Shown here one piece after another: positions 9,161 to 18,018 of a stretch of DNA of 64,000 nucleotides. The stretch is taken from positions 186,001-250,000 of the forward strand of contig JAUYRP010000002.1 of the NCBI GenBank assembly GCA_030696695.1, in the 5' to 3' direction. The DNA is from Methylophilus sp. (GTDB taxonomy: Bacteria > Pseudomonadota > Gammaproteobacteria > Burkholderiales > Methylophilaceae). Both the position numbers and the translations under genes were made by a program. The first letter of the stretch is position 1. The number at the start of each line of letters is the position of its first letter. The notes beneath the pieces are model-generated. The model had not been told where the DNA came from, made no database searches, and worked only from the letters and a program-made list of their open reading frames with translations.

Positions 9161-9622
9161 TTAAACAACCTCAGCAGGTTGCGCCTCGGTTTCAGTGTTC
9201 ATCACACGTACTAGCTCGTGCAGTGTTTTTTTAAGTTGGTTGAATTCTTGTGTATTTAAACCAGTTTTGCATGCTACGCCTTTTTGAATGCCTGCAATTT
9301 CATCCTGCAGTGCATTACCTTTGTCGGTGAGTTTAATTTCAACTACACGTTCATCTGATTTATTGCGTAATCTTTGCAAAATGCCTGCGGTTTCTAGGCG
9401 TTTTAAAATCGGTGTCAAGCTTGCTGAATCTAGATCTAACTTTTGCGCAATCGCGCTGACGCTCATGCAATCATTTTCCCAAAGCACAAGCAATACAAGG
9501 TATTGCGTATAGGTCAGGCCTTTTGCATCTAACACGTTGCGGTATGCTCTAGTGAGCGCGTGCGTGGCTGAGTAAAGCGCAAAACAGAGTTGATTATCAA
9601 GCTTTAGGTTTTCGTGTTTCAT
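9161..9622 (-). CDS. ohrR: MarR-family regulator, OhrR type with two cysteines
   Basis: Winged-helix repressor of 153 residues. OhrR proteins sense organic hydroperoxides by oxidation of a reactive cysteine and then release their target promoter. Seen: the N-terminal LDNQLCFALYSATHALTRAY with Cys13, the YLVLLVLWE helix, a DNA-reading block AIAQKLDLDSASLTPILKRLE and the wing RNKSDERVVEIKLT. A second Cys at 118 is 105 residues after the first, the same spacing as the two redox cysteines (22 and 127) of Xanthomonas OhrR, so disulfide-type sensing is inferred. The usual target, an ohr peroxidase gene, is not adjacent; the neighbour upstream is a PEP-CTERM protein on the other strand. Confidence 0.8.
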   Translation of the reverse strand: MKHENLKLDNQLCFALYSATHALTRAYRNVLDAKGLTYTQYLVLLVLWENDCMSVSAIAQKLDLDSASLTPILKRLETAGILQRLRNKSDERVVEIKLTDKGNALQDEIAGIQKGVACKTGLNTQEFNQLKKTLHELVRVMNTETEAQPAEVV

Positions 9623-10036
9623 TTTGTTATGAATTCTTATAAAAATAATTTAAATATTACACTTTATCAGGGTTTTTTGGGTCAGATATTTTTATATATA
9701 TGTCTACTTTTTTGCTAGTAATTGCAAAGCGCTATGGTTTCATAAGATTTAATAGCGAATTTACGCGCAAGGCCACAAGTGATCGAAGATATCGCGCATT
9801 CATTTTTTAAAAAGCTTTTACATGAGTACTAGTAAGTACTAATCCGATGCTAAATAAATATGTAATAAAGTTAGCTTAATATCATTTCATGCGCTAACTA
9901 AAATGCTGGGTTGTTTTATCAGGCAGCAAAGTATTGTGGCTGGCATGGGTTTGCGTGTATTGAACGGAAGTTTTCTCAACATTTTGCGTTGTGGAAATTA
10001 TGAATTTCTGATGAATGAAGCTTAGGAGAAATGATC
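9623..10036. other. 414-bp divergent intergenic region
   Basis: Region between the OhrR-type gene and the PEP-CTERM gene, which diverge. The OhrR-proximal part is AT-rich (TTATAAAAATAATTTAAAT near 9636-9654), as expected for an autoregulated promoter. At 9941-9954 is TGGCATGGGTTTGC, close to a sigma-54 promoter but one base short between its GG and GC pairs. No gene or RNA was recognised. Confidence 0.45.
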
Positions 10037-10918
10037 ATGGGTAGTTCGAAATTTATTTACAAGGTAAGCGCTAGGGTGGCTGCTTTGATGACGGTATTTG
10101 TCACCAACACTTACGCTGCTGATTTAATTGCGATTAATAGTGCTAATCAAATTAGCGTGTTTAATGTAGCGAGTGCGGAAAACGCAGTATTTAATACGAT
10201 TACAGGGGATGCGCTGGGTGAAAGTTTTATTGGTATTGATTTACGTCCATCCAACAGTCTTGTCTATGGTATTACGCAAAGCAATAAAATTTTTACGATT
10301 GATGCGTACAGTGGTAACAGCACATTTGTCGCTAATTTGGCTAATCCAGTGATTGCGGCTGGTAAGTCTTACGGTTTTGATTTTAATCCAGTGGCTGATA
10401 TTGGTGGTGCTGCTTCATTACGGTTGGTGAGTTCTAGCGGTGATAATTATGCTGTCAATGTGAATACTGGTGCAGTGACATTAGCGACTTCATTGATCCC
10501 AGGTTTTACTGGCGTTTCTTATACCAATAGCAACCCAAGCAACCCAACAACTGTGCCTAGCAGCACTGCTTTGTACTATATCAACAGTGCAAACGACACA
10601 CTGAACGTGGCTACCACAGGGTTTAACAATCCATCTATTAGCATTATTGGCGGCTTGGGTATGGATGTTTTGAGTGCAAATGGTTTTGATATTGATGCAA
10701 ACGGTATTGGTTATGCGGCTGTGAATATGGACAATGGTTTGTTGAAATCACAGTTAATTAGAATTAATACTGCAACTGGTCAAGCTGAGTGGGTGAGTGC
10801 ATTTAATGGCACTATCAATGGTTTAACGATAGCACCCGTACCAGAGCCAGAGACTTTTGCAATGTTGATTGCAGGTTTAGGTTTGCTGGGCTTAAGCGCA
10901 AGACGCAAACCTAAGTAA
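10037..10918 (+). CDS. DUF4394-type PEP-CTERM sorted exported protein
   Basis: Exported surface or matrix-type protein of 293 residues. Seen: a signal peptide ending around NTYAA, a repetitive beta-rich body with propeller-like repeats (LIAINSANQISVFN, GIDLRPSNSLVYGI, GFDIDANGIGYAA) that fits DUF4394, and a C-terminal sorting tag: VPEPETFAML, a hydrophobic span, then RRKPK. PEP-CTERM tags are processed by exosortase/EpsH systems linked to exopolysaccharide; no exosortase is in the window. The start at 10037 was preferred over the ATG at 10031 because AGGAGA at 10024-10029 then has a seven-base spacing. The precise role is unknown. Confidence 0.85.
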   Translation: MGSSKFIYKVSARVAALMTVFVTNTYAADLIAINSANQISVFNVASAENAVFNTITGDALGESFIGIDLRPSNSLVYGITQSNKIFTIDAYSGNSTFVANLANPVIAAGKSYGFDFNPVADIGGAASLRLVSSSGDNYAVNVNTGAVTLATSLIPGFTGVSYTNSNPSNPTTVPSSTALYYINSANDTLNVATTGFNNPSISIIGGLGMDVLSANGFDIDANGIGYAAVNMDNGLLKSQLIRINTATGQAEWVSAFNGTINGLTIAPVPEPETFAMLIAGLGLLGLSARRKPK

Positions 10919-10928
10919 TATGTACCCA

Positions 10929-10951
10929 CCCCCACTATTTGTAGGTGGGGG
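10929..10951 (+). terminator. GC-rich hairpin after the PEP-CTERM gene
   Basis: CCCCCAC at 10929-10935 pairs with GTGGGGG at 10945-10951 around a nine-base loop, ten bases after the stop codon. No T tract follows, so it is a weak candidate terminator or a 3' stabilising hairpin. Confidence 0.45.
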
Positions 10952-10998
10952 CTAACCGCCTAAACAGTTATAGCTGAGGTTTGTGAGTGGCTGTGATT

Positions 10999-11021
10999 AA
11001 AAACGCTAAGTTAACGTTTTT
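10999..11021 (-). terminator. candidate terminator at the end of der
   Basis: On the minus strand AAAAACG (complement of 11021-11015) and CGTTTTT (complement of 11005-10999) form a seven-pair stem with a nine-base loop; the der stop codon lies inside the element. The T run of the second arm gives a U tract. The stem is mostly A-T, so strength is uncertain. Confidence 0.4.
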
Positions 11022-12441
11022 TATCGTCAGCGTCTTTTTTTGCTTTGAGCTCTGCGCGCTGTGCTGTTTTTCTGCGGCGCATACTCACAATGCCTTCGCC
11101 GGATTTGCGCTTATCTGGCTCTGCAAATGGGTTTTCACCTTGGTTAAACTGCACACGTAACGGTGTGCCAGTCAGCTGAAAAGTTTTGCGGAATACACCT
11201 TCCAAAAAGCGTTTATAGCTGTCTTTAATACCATCCACGTGATTGCCATGAATGACAACAATTGGTGGGTTCATGCCACCCTGATGTGCATAGCGTAACT
11301 TTGGACGAATGCCACGTGTGATAGGTGGTTGGTGTTGTGCAATCGCATCAGTCAGTACACGTGTGAGTTGCGGTGTCGGTAGTTTTGCCATGGCCGCTTT
11401 AAAGGCGCCATCGACCGAAGTCAGCAATTCAGGCAACCCTTTTTTACGCAAAGCAGAGATGTAATGAAACTTTGCAAAATCTAAAAAGATCAGTTTGCGA
11501 TCAATTTCACGTTTAATCCAGTCGCGCTCGTCTTCTTTTAAGCCATCCCATTTGTTAATGGCAACGACTAATGCACGGCCAGAATCTAAAATATAGGCAG
11601 CCACGTGTGCATCTTGCTCTGTTATGCCTTCCTGCGCGTCCACCACCAGAATCGCCACATTGGCATCTTCAATGGCTTGCATGGTTTTCACTACAGAGAA
11701 TTTTTCGATGGCTTCAAACACACGCCCGCGTTTACGCACACCCGCTGTATCAATAATGGTATAGCGTTTACCGTTCTTTTCTAGCTCAATTTCAATCGAG
11801 TCACGCGTGGTACCTGGTTCATCAAACGCAATCACACGGTCTTCACCCAATAAAGCATTTACTAGCGTGGACTTGCCTACGTTCGGTCTACCTACAATGG
11901 CAATGCGTGGAATCTTATCGGCAATTTTGTTTTCATCAAACGCAGGCTCTGGAAAATGCTCAAGCGCGAGTTCTACAATATCTTTGACACCTTCGCCGTG
12001 CGCAGAGGAGATAGAGAGTGGGTCGCCCAATCCAAGCTCATGGAAATCTGCCGCGACGACAGCTTTATTCATGCCTTCTGTCTTGTTCACCGCGAGCAAG
12101 ACTGGGCGTTGCGCTTTGCGCAGTTTGTCTGCAATGATAAATTCTTGAGGCGTTAATCCAGCGCGACCGTCTACCAGAAAAATAATGACGTCTGCCTCAT
12201 CAATAGCAAGCAAGGTTTGCTTGGCCATTTCTTTGAGGATGCCACTTTCAGCGGTAGGTTCAAAACCACCTGTATCAATCACCAAGTAAGGTTTACTAGC
12301 ACCAATGCCGCGTCCATAGTGACGATCACGTGTCAAGCCAGGCAAATCTGCAACTAACGCATCTCTACTTTTAGTCATGCGATTAAATAGCGTGGATTTG
12401 CCGACGTTAGGTCGGCCGACTAGAACAATGGTGGGTAACAT
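11011..12441 (-). CDS. der: ribosome biogenesis GTPase Der (EngA)
   Basis: Essential double GTPase that acts late in 50S ribosomal subunit assembly. The 476 residues show two tandem G domains, each with a P-loop GRPNVGKST (about residues 8-16 and again near 185), DLPGLTRD and DEPGTTRDS switch regions, and NKTEG/NKWDG base-recognition motifs, followed by a KH-like C-terminal domain and a lysine/arginine-rich tail from about residue 440. Length and layout are normal for the family. It ends the minus-strand block, three bases after bamB, in the conserved bamB-der arrangement. Confidence 0.97.
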   Translation of the reverse strand: MLPTIVLVGRPNVGKSTLFNRMTKSRDALVADLPGLTRDRHYGRGIGASKPYLVIDTGGFEPTAESGILKEMAKQTLLAIDEADVIIFLVDGRAGLTPQEFIIADKLRKAQRPVLLAVNKTEGMNKAVVAADFHELGLGDPLSISSAHGEGVKDIVELALEHFPEPAFDENKIADKIPRIAIVGRPNVGKSTLVNALLGEDRVIAFDEPGTTRDSIEIELEKNGKRYTIIDTAGVRKRGRVFEAIEKFSVVKTMQAIEDANVAILVVDAQEGITEQDAHVAAYILDSGRALVVAINKWDGLKEDERDWIKREIDRKLIFLDFAKFHYISALRKKGLPELLTSVDGAFKAAMAKLPTPQLTRVLTDAIAQHQPPITRGIRPKLRYAHQGGMNPPIVVIHGNHVDGIKDSYKRFLEGVFRKTFQLTGTPLRVQFNQGENPFAEPDKRKSGEGIVSMRRRKTAQRAELKAKKDADDKKR

Positions 12442-12444
12442 ATT

Positions 12445-13632
12445 TTATTTGACAGTGATAGCGTATAAGCCACCACCACGGGTTTCTGCAATGAGTTGGG
12501 AGGAGGTGTTGCCTGCGATGAGAGACATGACGGCTTCATCATCAATTTTAATGCGACCGACAAAACTACCATCATCACGGCTCAAAAAGTGGATGTAGCC
12601 TTCTAAATCACCCACAGCGATAAAAGTACCCATCGATAGCGGTTTGGTTAAACGCCTGTTAGACAAGTTACCTTGACGCCAGAAGGTGCGGCCATTTTCA
12701 TAATCTAATGAGTAGACAGACCCTAATGTGTGGCTGACAAATAGTTTGCCTTCTTCAGCAGTTAATCCGTTATAGCTAGAGATATCACGGTTCCATATTA
12801 CTTGACCATTTTTACGGTCAATCGCAGCAATTCTGCCTTGATAGGCAACAGCAAATAGTAGCGGACCATCTACAAATGGCAGGCTAGTGATGTCGGCAAT
12901 ACGCTCAATTTCGGTCACGCCTTTAGGCTGTGCGACAGTCGCTTCCCAAATGAGTTTGCCATTATCTGCTCGGATGGCTGCGAGTTTACCGCCTGCATAG
13001 CCTGCATATACAGCGCCACCATCCACAATTATGCCAACGCTACTACGCAAAGTAAGGGCAGGGGTGGTGCGTTCATACACCCATTTACGACTTCCGTCTG
13101 CCGCATCAATTCCGTAGATGCGGTTATCGCCAGTTCTTACAATCACTTTGCCATCAAAGTAACGCGGCACACTTAAAATTTCACTGCTTAATTTTGAGCT
13201 CCACAAGGGCTTGCCTGTGACATCTAAAGCAAATAAGTGGCCTTTATTTGTACCCACAAGCACTAATCCGCCACCAGTGCCAACACCACCGCTAATGGCT
13301 TCACCAATATTCGTTTTCCAGAGCTCTTTGCCATTGAGGGCATCAATTTTGATGACATCGCCTTCTGTGTTTGCACCATATACAAAGCTTGTTTCTAATG
13401 CAGGGGTGTAGTCGTATCGCGCTGTTTCACCAAGCGATAAAGACCAGTCAATTTTAGCAGTATAAGAAGCCTTGATCTCTTCGAGTTCTGCTGGTGGGTT
13501 GGGTGGTTCTGCACCAAACAGCTTATCCGCCATATCAGCACGCAATTCAGTCACCGCGCTACATGCAGTGAGCGATACTAAAAATACAATGACGCTTGTG
13601 TTAATGAGGCTGTTGATAAGTGAACGGTACAA
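12445..13632 (-). CDS. bamB: outer membrane assembly lipoprotein BamB
   Basis: Lipoprotein of the BAM complex that inserts beta-barrel proteins into the outer membrane. The 395 residues begin with a lipoprotein signal ending in LTAC, then an eight-bladed PQQ-type beta propeller with recurring blade motifs such as VIKIDALNGKELWKTNIG and GRIAAIDRKNGQVIWNRDI. Length is normal. It lies between yfgM and der, the standard gammaproteobacterial/betaproteobacterial order; together with bamD at 30.5 kb this window encodes two BAM lipoproteins. Confidence 0.95.
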   Translation of the reverse strand: MYRSLINSLINTSVIVFLVSLTACSAVTELRADMADKLFGAEPPNPPAELEEIKASYTAKIDWSLSLGETARYDYTPALETSFVYGANTEGDVIKIDALNGKELWKTNIGEAISGGVGTGGGLVLVGTNKGHLFALDVTGKPLWSSKLSSEILSVPRYFDGKVIVRTGDNRIYGIDAADGSRKWVYERTTPALTLRSSVGIIVDGGAVYAGYAGGKLAAIRADNGKLIWEATVAQPKGVTEIERIADITSLPFVDGPLLFAVAYQGRIAAIDRKNGQVIWNRDISSYNGLTAEEGKLFVSHTLGSVYSLDYENGRTFWRQGNLSNRRLTKPLSMGTFIAVGDLEGYIHFLSRDDGSFVGRIKIDDEAVMSLIAGNTSSQLIAETRGGGLYAITVK

Positions 13633-13685
13633 ACTGATTTCCCTAGTTAAGGCGACGGTTGAATAAACATTAAAAATGTAATGGC

Positions 13686-14312
13686 TTAAGCACCTAGTGA
13701 TTCGAGTTTTTGCTTGGTTAATTGAAATAATCTACCTTGCATATCTAAGTTTTTAAGCGCGTCAGCGTATGCTTTTTTCGCTTCTTCTGTCTTACCTTCT
13801 GCTAGCAATACATCGCCTAGCAAGTTGTCTTTTAGACCTGCAAAGCCTTGGTCTTGGATATTAGCCAGCACCTTTTTAGCAGATTCATAGTCTTTATTTT
13901 CGTAATGAATGCCTGCTAGTTGCAAGCCTGCAATTGCCTGCACGCTAGACTCTTTAGCGTGCTCAATCGCCCACTGTAATTGCTGTTTAGCGCTCTCAAC
14001 ATCTTTGCCCTCATACTGTGATTTTGCTAAAAACACCGCAGCACGTCCAGCGTATGGGGTGATACTGTAATCGGAGGTTAATTGATTGGCTTGGGTTTTA
14101 ATCACATCAAGCTTGGATGGTTCAGTCGTTACAAGTGCTTGGTATAAATTTGAAGCTTCTGTTGATTTTTTTTGTATCCAAATTTGGTAACCTTGCCAGC
14201 CCACGTAGGCTAACACTGCCACTAAAATAATGCTGGTGACCATTTTGCCATTTTTGGCCCACCATGCTTTAAATTCATCTAATTGCTCTTGTTCTTCTAA
14301 GTCGTACGCCAT
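13686..14312 (-). CDS. yfgM: YfgM/UPF0070-family TPR membrane protein
   Basis: Membrane-anchored periplasmic tetratricopeptide protein of 208 residues, related to E. coli YfgM, an ancillary partner of the SecYEG translocon and periplasmic chaperones. Seen: the acidic cytoplasmic start AYDLEEQEQLDEFKAWWAKNG, one transmembrane helix (about residues 24-44, VTSIILVAVLAYVGWQGYQIW), and helical TPR repeats to the C-terminus. It precedes bamB, as in many proteobacteria. In the usual order hisS comes directly before it; here three extra genes separate the two. Confidence 0.9.
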   Translation of the reverse strand: MAYDLEEQEQLDEFKAWWAKNGKMVTSIILVAVLAYVGWQGYQIWIQKKSTEASNLYQALVTTEPSKLDVIKTQANQLTSDYSITPYAGRAAVFLAKSQYEGKDVESAKQQLQWAIEHAKESSVQAIAGLQLAGIHYENKDYESAKKVLANIQDQGFAGLKDNLLGDVLLAEGKTEEAKKAYADALKNLDMQGRLFQLTKQKLESLGA

Positions 14313-14327
14313 GTTTCACCCTAATAT

Positions 14328-15125
14328 TTAAGCCGCTTTACGGCCAGGAATTGCCTGTAATAATTGTTGTGTATAACTTTGCTGTGGGGATTGATAAATC
14401 GATTCCACAGCGCCTTGCTCAACTACTTTACCTTTATGCATCACCACGATATCGTTCGCAATATGCCTTACTACGCGTAAATCGTGGCTGATGAATATAT
14501 AACTTAAGCCCATTTCTTGCTGTAACGACTTTAATAGCAATAAAATTTGTGCTTGTACTGACACATCTAAAGCAGATACTGGTTCATCGCAGATGACAAC
14601 CTTAGGTTGCAACACCAGTGCACGTGCAATGCCAATACGCTGTCTTTGACCACCAGAAAACTGATGTGGAAATTTTTTAGCATCTGCTACAGTGAGTCCA
14701 ACCCGCTCTAACATTTGGTGTACTTGCACGATACGTGACGCAGTATTACCAATGTTGTGAATTAACAAGCCTTCGCCAACGATGTCTCCCACGCGCATAC
14801 GTGGGTTCAACGAAGCAAACGGGTCTTGAAATACCATTTGCAGGTTTTTACGCACATTTCTTAAGCCTTCTTTGTCGAGTTGCCCCAAAGATTGCCCTTG
14901 AAAAATTACATCACCACTATCGTAAGGCTGCAATTGTAACAGACAACGTGCCAAAGTGGATTTGCCACTGCCTGATTCCCCAACGACAGCTAAGGTAGTG
15001 CCTTGCTTTAGGCTGATACTGACGTCACTGAGGGCTTTGATTTCAGTGGTGCCAAAGCCAAAACGGCCACTGCGTTGCGTGTAGGTTTTATTTAACTGAC
15101 GTGCTTCTAATAAAATGTCGCTCAT
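14328..15125 (-). CDS. peptide/nickel-type ABC transporter ATPase, OppF/DppF-like
   Basis: ATP-binding subunit of an oligopeptide-type importer, 265 residues. Seen: Walker A GESGSGKST, Q-loop VFQDPFASLNP, signature FSGGQRQR, Walker B VVICDEPVSALD and the H-loop ISHDL, plus a C-terminal stretch SPQQSYTQQLL typical of OppF/DppF. It overlaps the upstream OppD-like gene by four bases, so the two are coupled and correspond to the two halves of the fused YejF protein. No permease or binding protein is in the window, so the partner must be encoded elsewhere. Substrate unknown. Confidence 0.88.
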   Translation of the reverse strand: MSDILLEARQLNKTYTQRSGRFGFGTTEIKALSDVSISLKQGTTLAVVGESGSGKSTLARCLLQLQPYDSGDVIFQGQSLGQLDKEGLRNVRKNLQMVFQDPFASLNPRMRVGDIVGEGLLIHNIGNTASRIVQVHQMLERVGLTVADAKKFPHQFSGGQRQRIGIARALVLQPKVVICDEPVSALDVSVQAQILLLLKSLQQEMGLSYIFISHDLRVVRHIANDIVVMHKGKVVEQGAVESIYQSPQQSYTQQLLQAIPGRKAA

Positions 15126-15955
15126 GCTAGCACCTCAGTGTTTAACCAAGCATAGTCAATTGGTTTTAAAGTTTTGAGACCTTCAGCATCTGGCACACAT
15201 GCCAAGAGTGCTTTGGTATAAGGATGCTGTGGATGGCTGAGCACTTGCGCACATGTGCCTGTTTCGACGATTTCACCACGGAACATGACTATCACATCAT
15301 CTGCAATATCTGCGACCACACCAAAATCATGTGTAATAAACAGCATAGCCATATTCATGCGTGTTTTTAATTCGTTGAGCAACTTCAGCACCTGCGCTTG
15401 CACGGTCACATCTAGCGCAGTAGTGGGTTCATCAGCAATCAGAAGCGCTGGCTCACAGGCAATACTCATGGCAATCATCACACGTTGACGCTGACCACCA
15501 GACAGTTCGTCGGGGTAACTATCCGCTCGCTCTGGCGGGATGCCAACTTGTTGCAGTAGGGCGCTGATACGAGCTTTTAGAGCATCACCTTTTAGCCCGA
15601 GGTGCGCAGTCAGCGGCTCGCCAATTTGAAAACCTATGGTTAATACAGGATTTAAAGATGTCATAGGTTCTTGGAAAATCATGCCGATTTTTGCACCGCG
15701 AATTTTTTGCATTGCTTTGTCATCTAGCTTAGAGATGTCTAGACCTTGAAAGGTGACATGCCCGCTGGATTGCAGTTGCTTAGATAAAAGCCCCATGATA
15801 GTGAGGGCAGTCAGACTTTTACCGCTACCTGATTCACCAACAATACATGTGGTCTTTCCAGTAGATAGCGAAAAGCTAGCGTTCTTCACTAATAAGCGCG
15901 ACGGGTCATTTTTAGGGCTCACATTCAGTTGCTGAATCTTTAATATTTCAGTCAT
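15122..15955 (-). CDS. peptide/nickel-type ABC transporter ATPase, OppD/DppD-like
   Basis: ATP-binding subunit, 277 residues, paired with the OppF-like protein. Seen: Walker A GESGSGKS, Q-loop IFQEPMTSLNP, signature LSGGQRQR, Walker B LLIADEPTTALD, H-loop ITHDFG, and the C-terminal HPQHPYTKALL. OppD relatives often carry a C-terminal cysteine motif for a 4Fe-4S cluster; here only one cysteine (LLACVPDAEG) is seen, so a cluster is unlikely. The pair sits between a SIMPL-domain gene and yfgM inside an otherwise housekeeping operon, an unusual place for transporter ATPases. Confidence 0.88.
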   Translation of the reverse strand: MTEILKIQQLNVSPKNDPSRLLVKNASFSLSTGKTTCIVGESGSGKSLTALTIMGLLSKQLQSSGHVTFQGLDISKLDDKAMQKIRGAKIGMIFQEPMTSLNPVLTIGFQIGEPLTAHLGLKGDALKARISALLQQVGIPPERADSYPDELSGGQRQRVMIAMSIACEPALLIADEPTTALDVTVQAQVLKLLNELKTRMNMAMLFITHDFGVVADIADDVIVMFRGEIVETGTCAQVLSHPQHPYTKALLACVPDAEGLKTLKPIDYAWLNTEVLA

Positions 15956-15967
15956 ATGGAAATTGCT

Positions 15968-16723
15968 CTACTCAATGTTATAAACAATAGTGACCACCAC
16001 GCGCGCAATTTTATCAATGGTCGATTTATCATAGACACCACCGTAGCTATTATCACTATCGTCGCTACCACCAACGGGCAGTATGTAAAAAGCCCCTTGG
16101 CTTGCGGATTTCATGACACCTACTTTCACACCATCTTGCTTTACAAACTCCGTGGCGCGTGAGCGCGCATTTTTAGTGGCATCCGCGATTAAAGACATCT
16201 TAATGGCTTCTAAGTTGCTGACTAAATAACTAGGTGCTTGCGCCGTCACTGGATGATTGTCTGCCCGTAATTGCAAAAATGCTTTATTGGCTGCTTTAAT
16301 TTTGGCAAGCTCTTTGGTGCTAATGCGAATATTTTGATAAGCATCAAACCCTTGTTGTACTTGACGTGGAATATCCTTAATGAACACTTCTTCATAGTGC
16401 GGCCCAATCGATTCTACATCGACTGACCAGGTCTCTTGTGTTAACCCTTGTTTGGTCAAGAAGGCTTGAACGACCTTAAGTTCTTGAGCGACAGCTTCGA
16501 GTGCTTCGGCTTGCGTTTTGCTTGCAACACCAATGGTAATGACCCATTCAGCACTGTCTGCTTGAATAGGTTTTTCGGCCAAACCTTTTACCGCAATAGA
16601 CTGCTGACCTGAAACCGCACGCTTTGCTTGTACACCAAGGATAAAAGCTGCGCTGGACATACCTATTGCTAATAGCAATCCTAAGATAGTCATGGCACTC
16701 AAAAAGCGATTATTTTCAGTCAT
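15968..16723 (-). CDS. SIMPL-domain (DUF541) periplasmic protein
   Basis: Protein of 251 residues with an N-terminal membrane anchor or uncleaved signal (MTILGLLLAIGMSSAAFILGV, residues 12-32) and a SIMPL/DUF541 domain. Seen: AVKGLAEKPIQADSAEWVITIGV at the domain start, an internal YQNIRISTKELAKI and a late ATKNARSRATEFVKQDGVKVG, all family hallmarks. Some relatives affect oxidative-stress tolerance, but the molecular function is not known. It lies 17 bases downstream of hisS and upstream of the ABC ATPase pair on the same strand. Confidence 0.85.
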   Translation of the reverse strand: MTENNRFLSAMTILGLLLAIGMSSAAFILGVQAKRAVSGQQSIAVKGLAEKPIQADSAEWVITIGVASKTQAEALEAVAQELKVVQAFLTKQGLTQETWSVDVESIGPHYEEVFIKDIPRQVQQGFDAYQNIRISTKELAKIKAANKAFLQLRADNHPVTAQAPSYLVSNLEAIKMSLIADATKNARSRATEFVKQDGVKVGVMKSASQGAFYILPVGGSDDSDNSYGGVYDKSTIDKIARVVVTIVYNIE

Positions 16724-16740
16724 GGTATTTATTTATTCCA

Positions 16741-18009
16741 CTATAAAATCAATGATTTCACTTCAGCAAGTTTACATCTTTTTTGTTCGCCAACCTGTAA
16801 CAGCGGTTTGATGGAGATTTCACCTGCTAGCGCTTCATCATCTCCAAGAATAGCTGCAAAACGAGCACCACTCCTGTCCGCCTTTTTCATTTGAGATTTA
16901 AAACTGCCGCCACCTGCATGCAAGACCACAGATAAACCATCATTTCTTAGGGATTCTGCCATGGCAAAGGCTTGCTGCTCTGCAAGTTTCCCCACATTCA
17001 CCAAATAGATGTCTGGTGCATGGTTTGCAGTCACGCCATATTCTTGCATCAGTAAAATTACGCGTTCAAGGCCAATACCAAAGCCACATGCTGGCGTCGC
17101 CTGTCCGCCTAACTTTTCTACTAGGGTGTCATAGCGGCCACCACCTGCAATCGTACCTTGTGCGCCGAGCTTGGTGGTCACCCACTCGAATACAGTCCGA
17201 TTGTAATAATCTAAACCACGCACCAAACGATGGTTAATGCTAAATGGGATGTTGGCTTGTATGAGCAATTGGCAGAGCTTTTCAAAATGCTGACGACTGA
17301 CATCTCCTAGGCAATCCATTAATTTTGGTGCAGCCTCACACATACTTTGCATACGTGGATTTTTGGTGTCTAAAATGCGCAGTGGATTGGTATGCAAGCG
17401 ACGTTTTGCATCCTCATCTAATACATCGGCATGCTGTTCAAAGTAGCTGATCAGTGTTTGCCGATAAGCCGCGCGCTCATTGGCATCGCCTATGCTGTTG
17501 ATTTGTAAAGCGACATCTTGAATGCCGAGTGCAGCCCACAATCTGGCCAGTAAAATGATTTGCTCCGCATCTACATCGGGGCCATCAAAACCAAAGGCTT
17601 CTACACCAATTTGGTGAAATTGGCGCTGACGGCCTTTTTGAACATTTTCATGCCTAAACATTGGCCCCATGTACCATAAGCGCTGTGGGCCGTTGTATGT
17701 CAGGCTATGCTCAACCACCGCACGTACACAACCGGCAGTGCCTTCTGGACGCAATGTCAGTTTGTCGCCGTTGAGCGCATCTTGCCATGCATACATTTCT
17801 TTTTCGACGATATCGGTATGTTCACCCACGCTACGCACAAATAGCTCAGTAGGTTCGACCAATGGCATGCGAATATTGTTATAGCCGTACTGTGCCAAAA
17901 TTTGGCGGGCAGTATCTTCTAACTTAAACCAAAGCGGCGTGGCTTCAGGAAGAATATCGTAAAAGCCTTTGATGCTTTGGAGCTTGGAGTTGGACAAAGA
18001 TGCACTCAT
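16741..18009 (-). CDS. hisS: histidyl-tRNA synthetase
   Basis: Class II aminoacyl-tRNA synthetase charging tRNA-His, 422 residues, normal length. Seen: the start motif [14 protein letters not shown], motif 2 [19 protein letters not shown], the histidine-specific [15 protein letters not shown] and [14 protein letters not shown], motif 3 GFGIGLERV, and an anticodon-binding C-terminal domain beginning near DIYLVNVG. It is nine bases downstream of ispG, as in most proteobacteria. A paralogue without synthetase activity, hisZ, is also encoded at 43 kb. Confidence 0.97.
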   Translation of the reverse strand: MSASLSNSKLQSIKGFYDILPEATPLWFKLEDTARQILAQYGYNNIRMPLVEPTELFVRSVGEHTDIVEKEMYAWQDALNGDKLTLRPEGTAGCVRAVVEHSLTYNGPQRLWYMGPMFRHENVQKGRQRQFHQIGVEAFGFDGPDVDAEQIILLARLWAALGIQDVALQINSIGDANERAAYRQTLISYFEQHADVLDEDAKRRLHTNPLRILDTKNPRMQSMCEAAPKLMDCLGDVSRQHFEKLCQLLIQANIPFSINHRLVRGLDYYNRTVFEWVTTKLGAQGTIAGGGRYDTLVEKLGGQATPACGFGIGLERVILLMQEYGVTANHAPDIYLVNVGKLAEQQAFAMAESLRNDGLSVVLHAGGGSFKSQMKKADRSGARFAAILGDDEALAGEISIKPLLQVGEQKRCKLAEVKSLIL

Positions 18010-18018
18010 TACAGTTAT

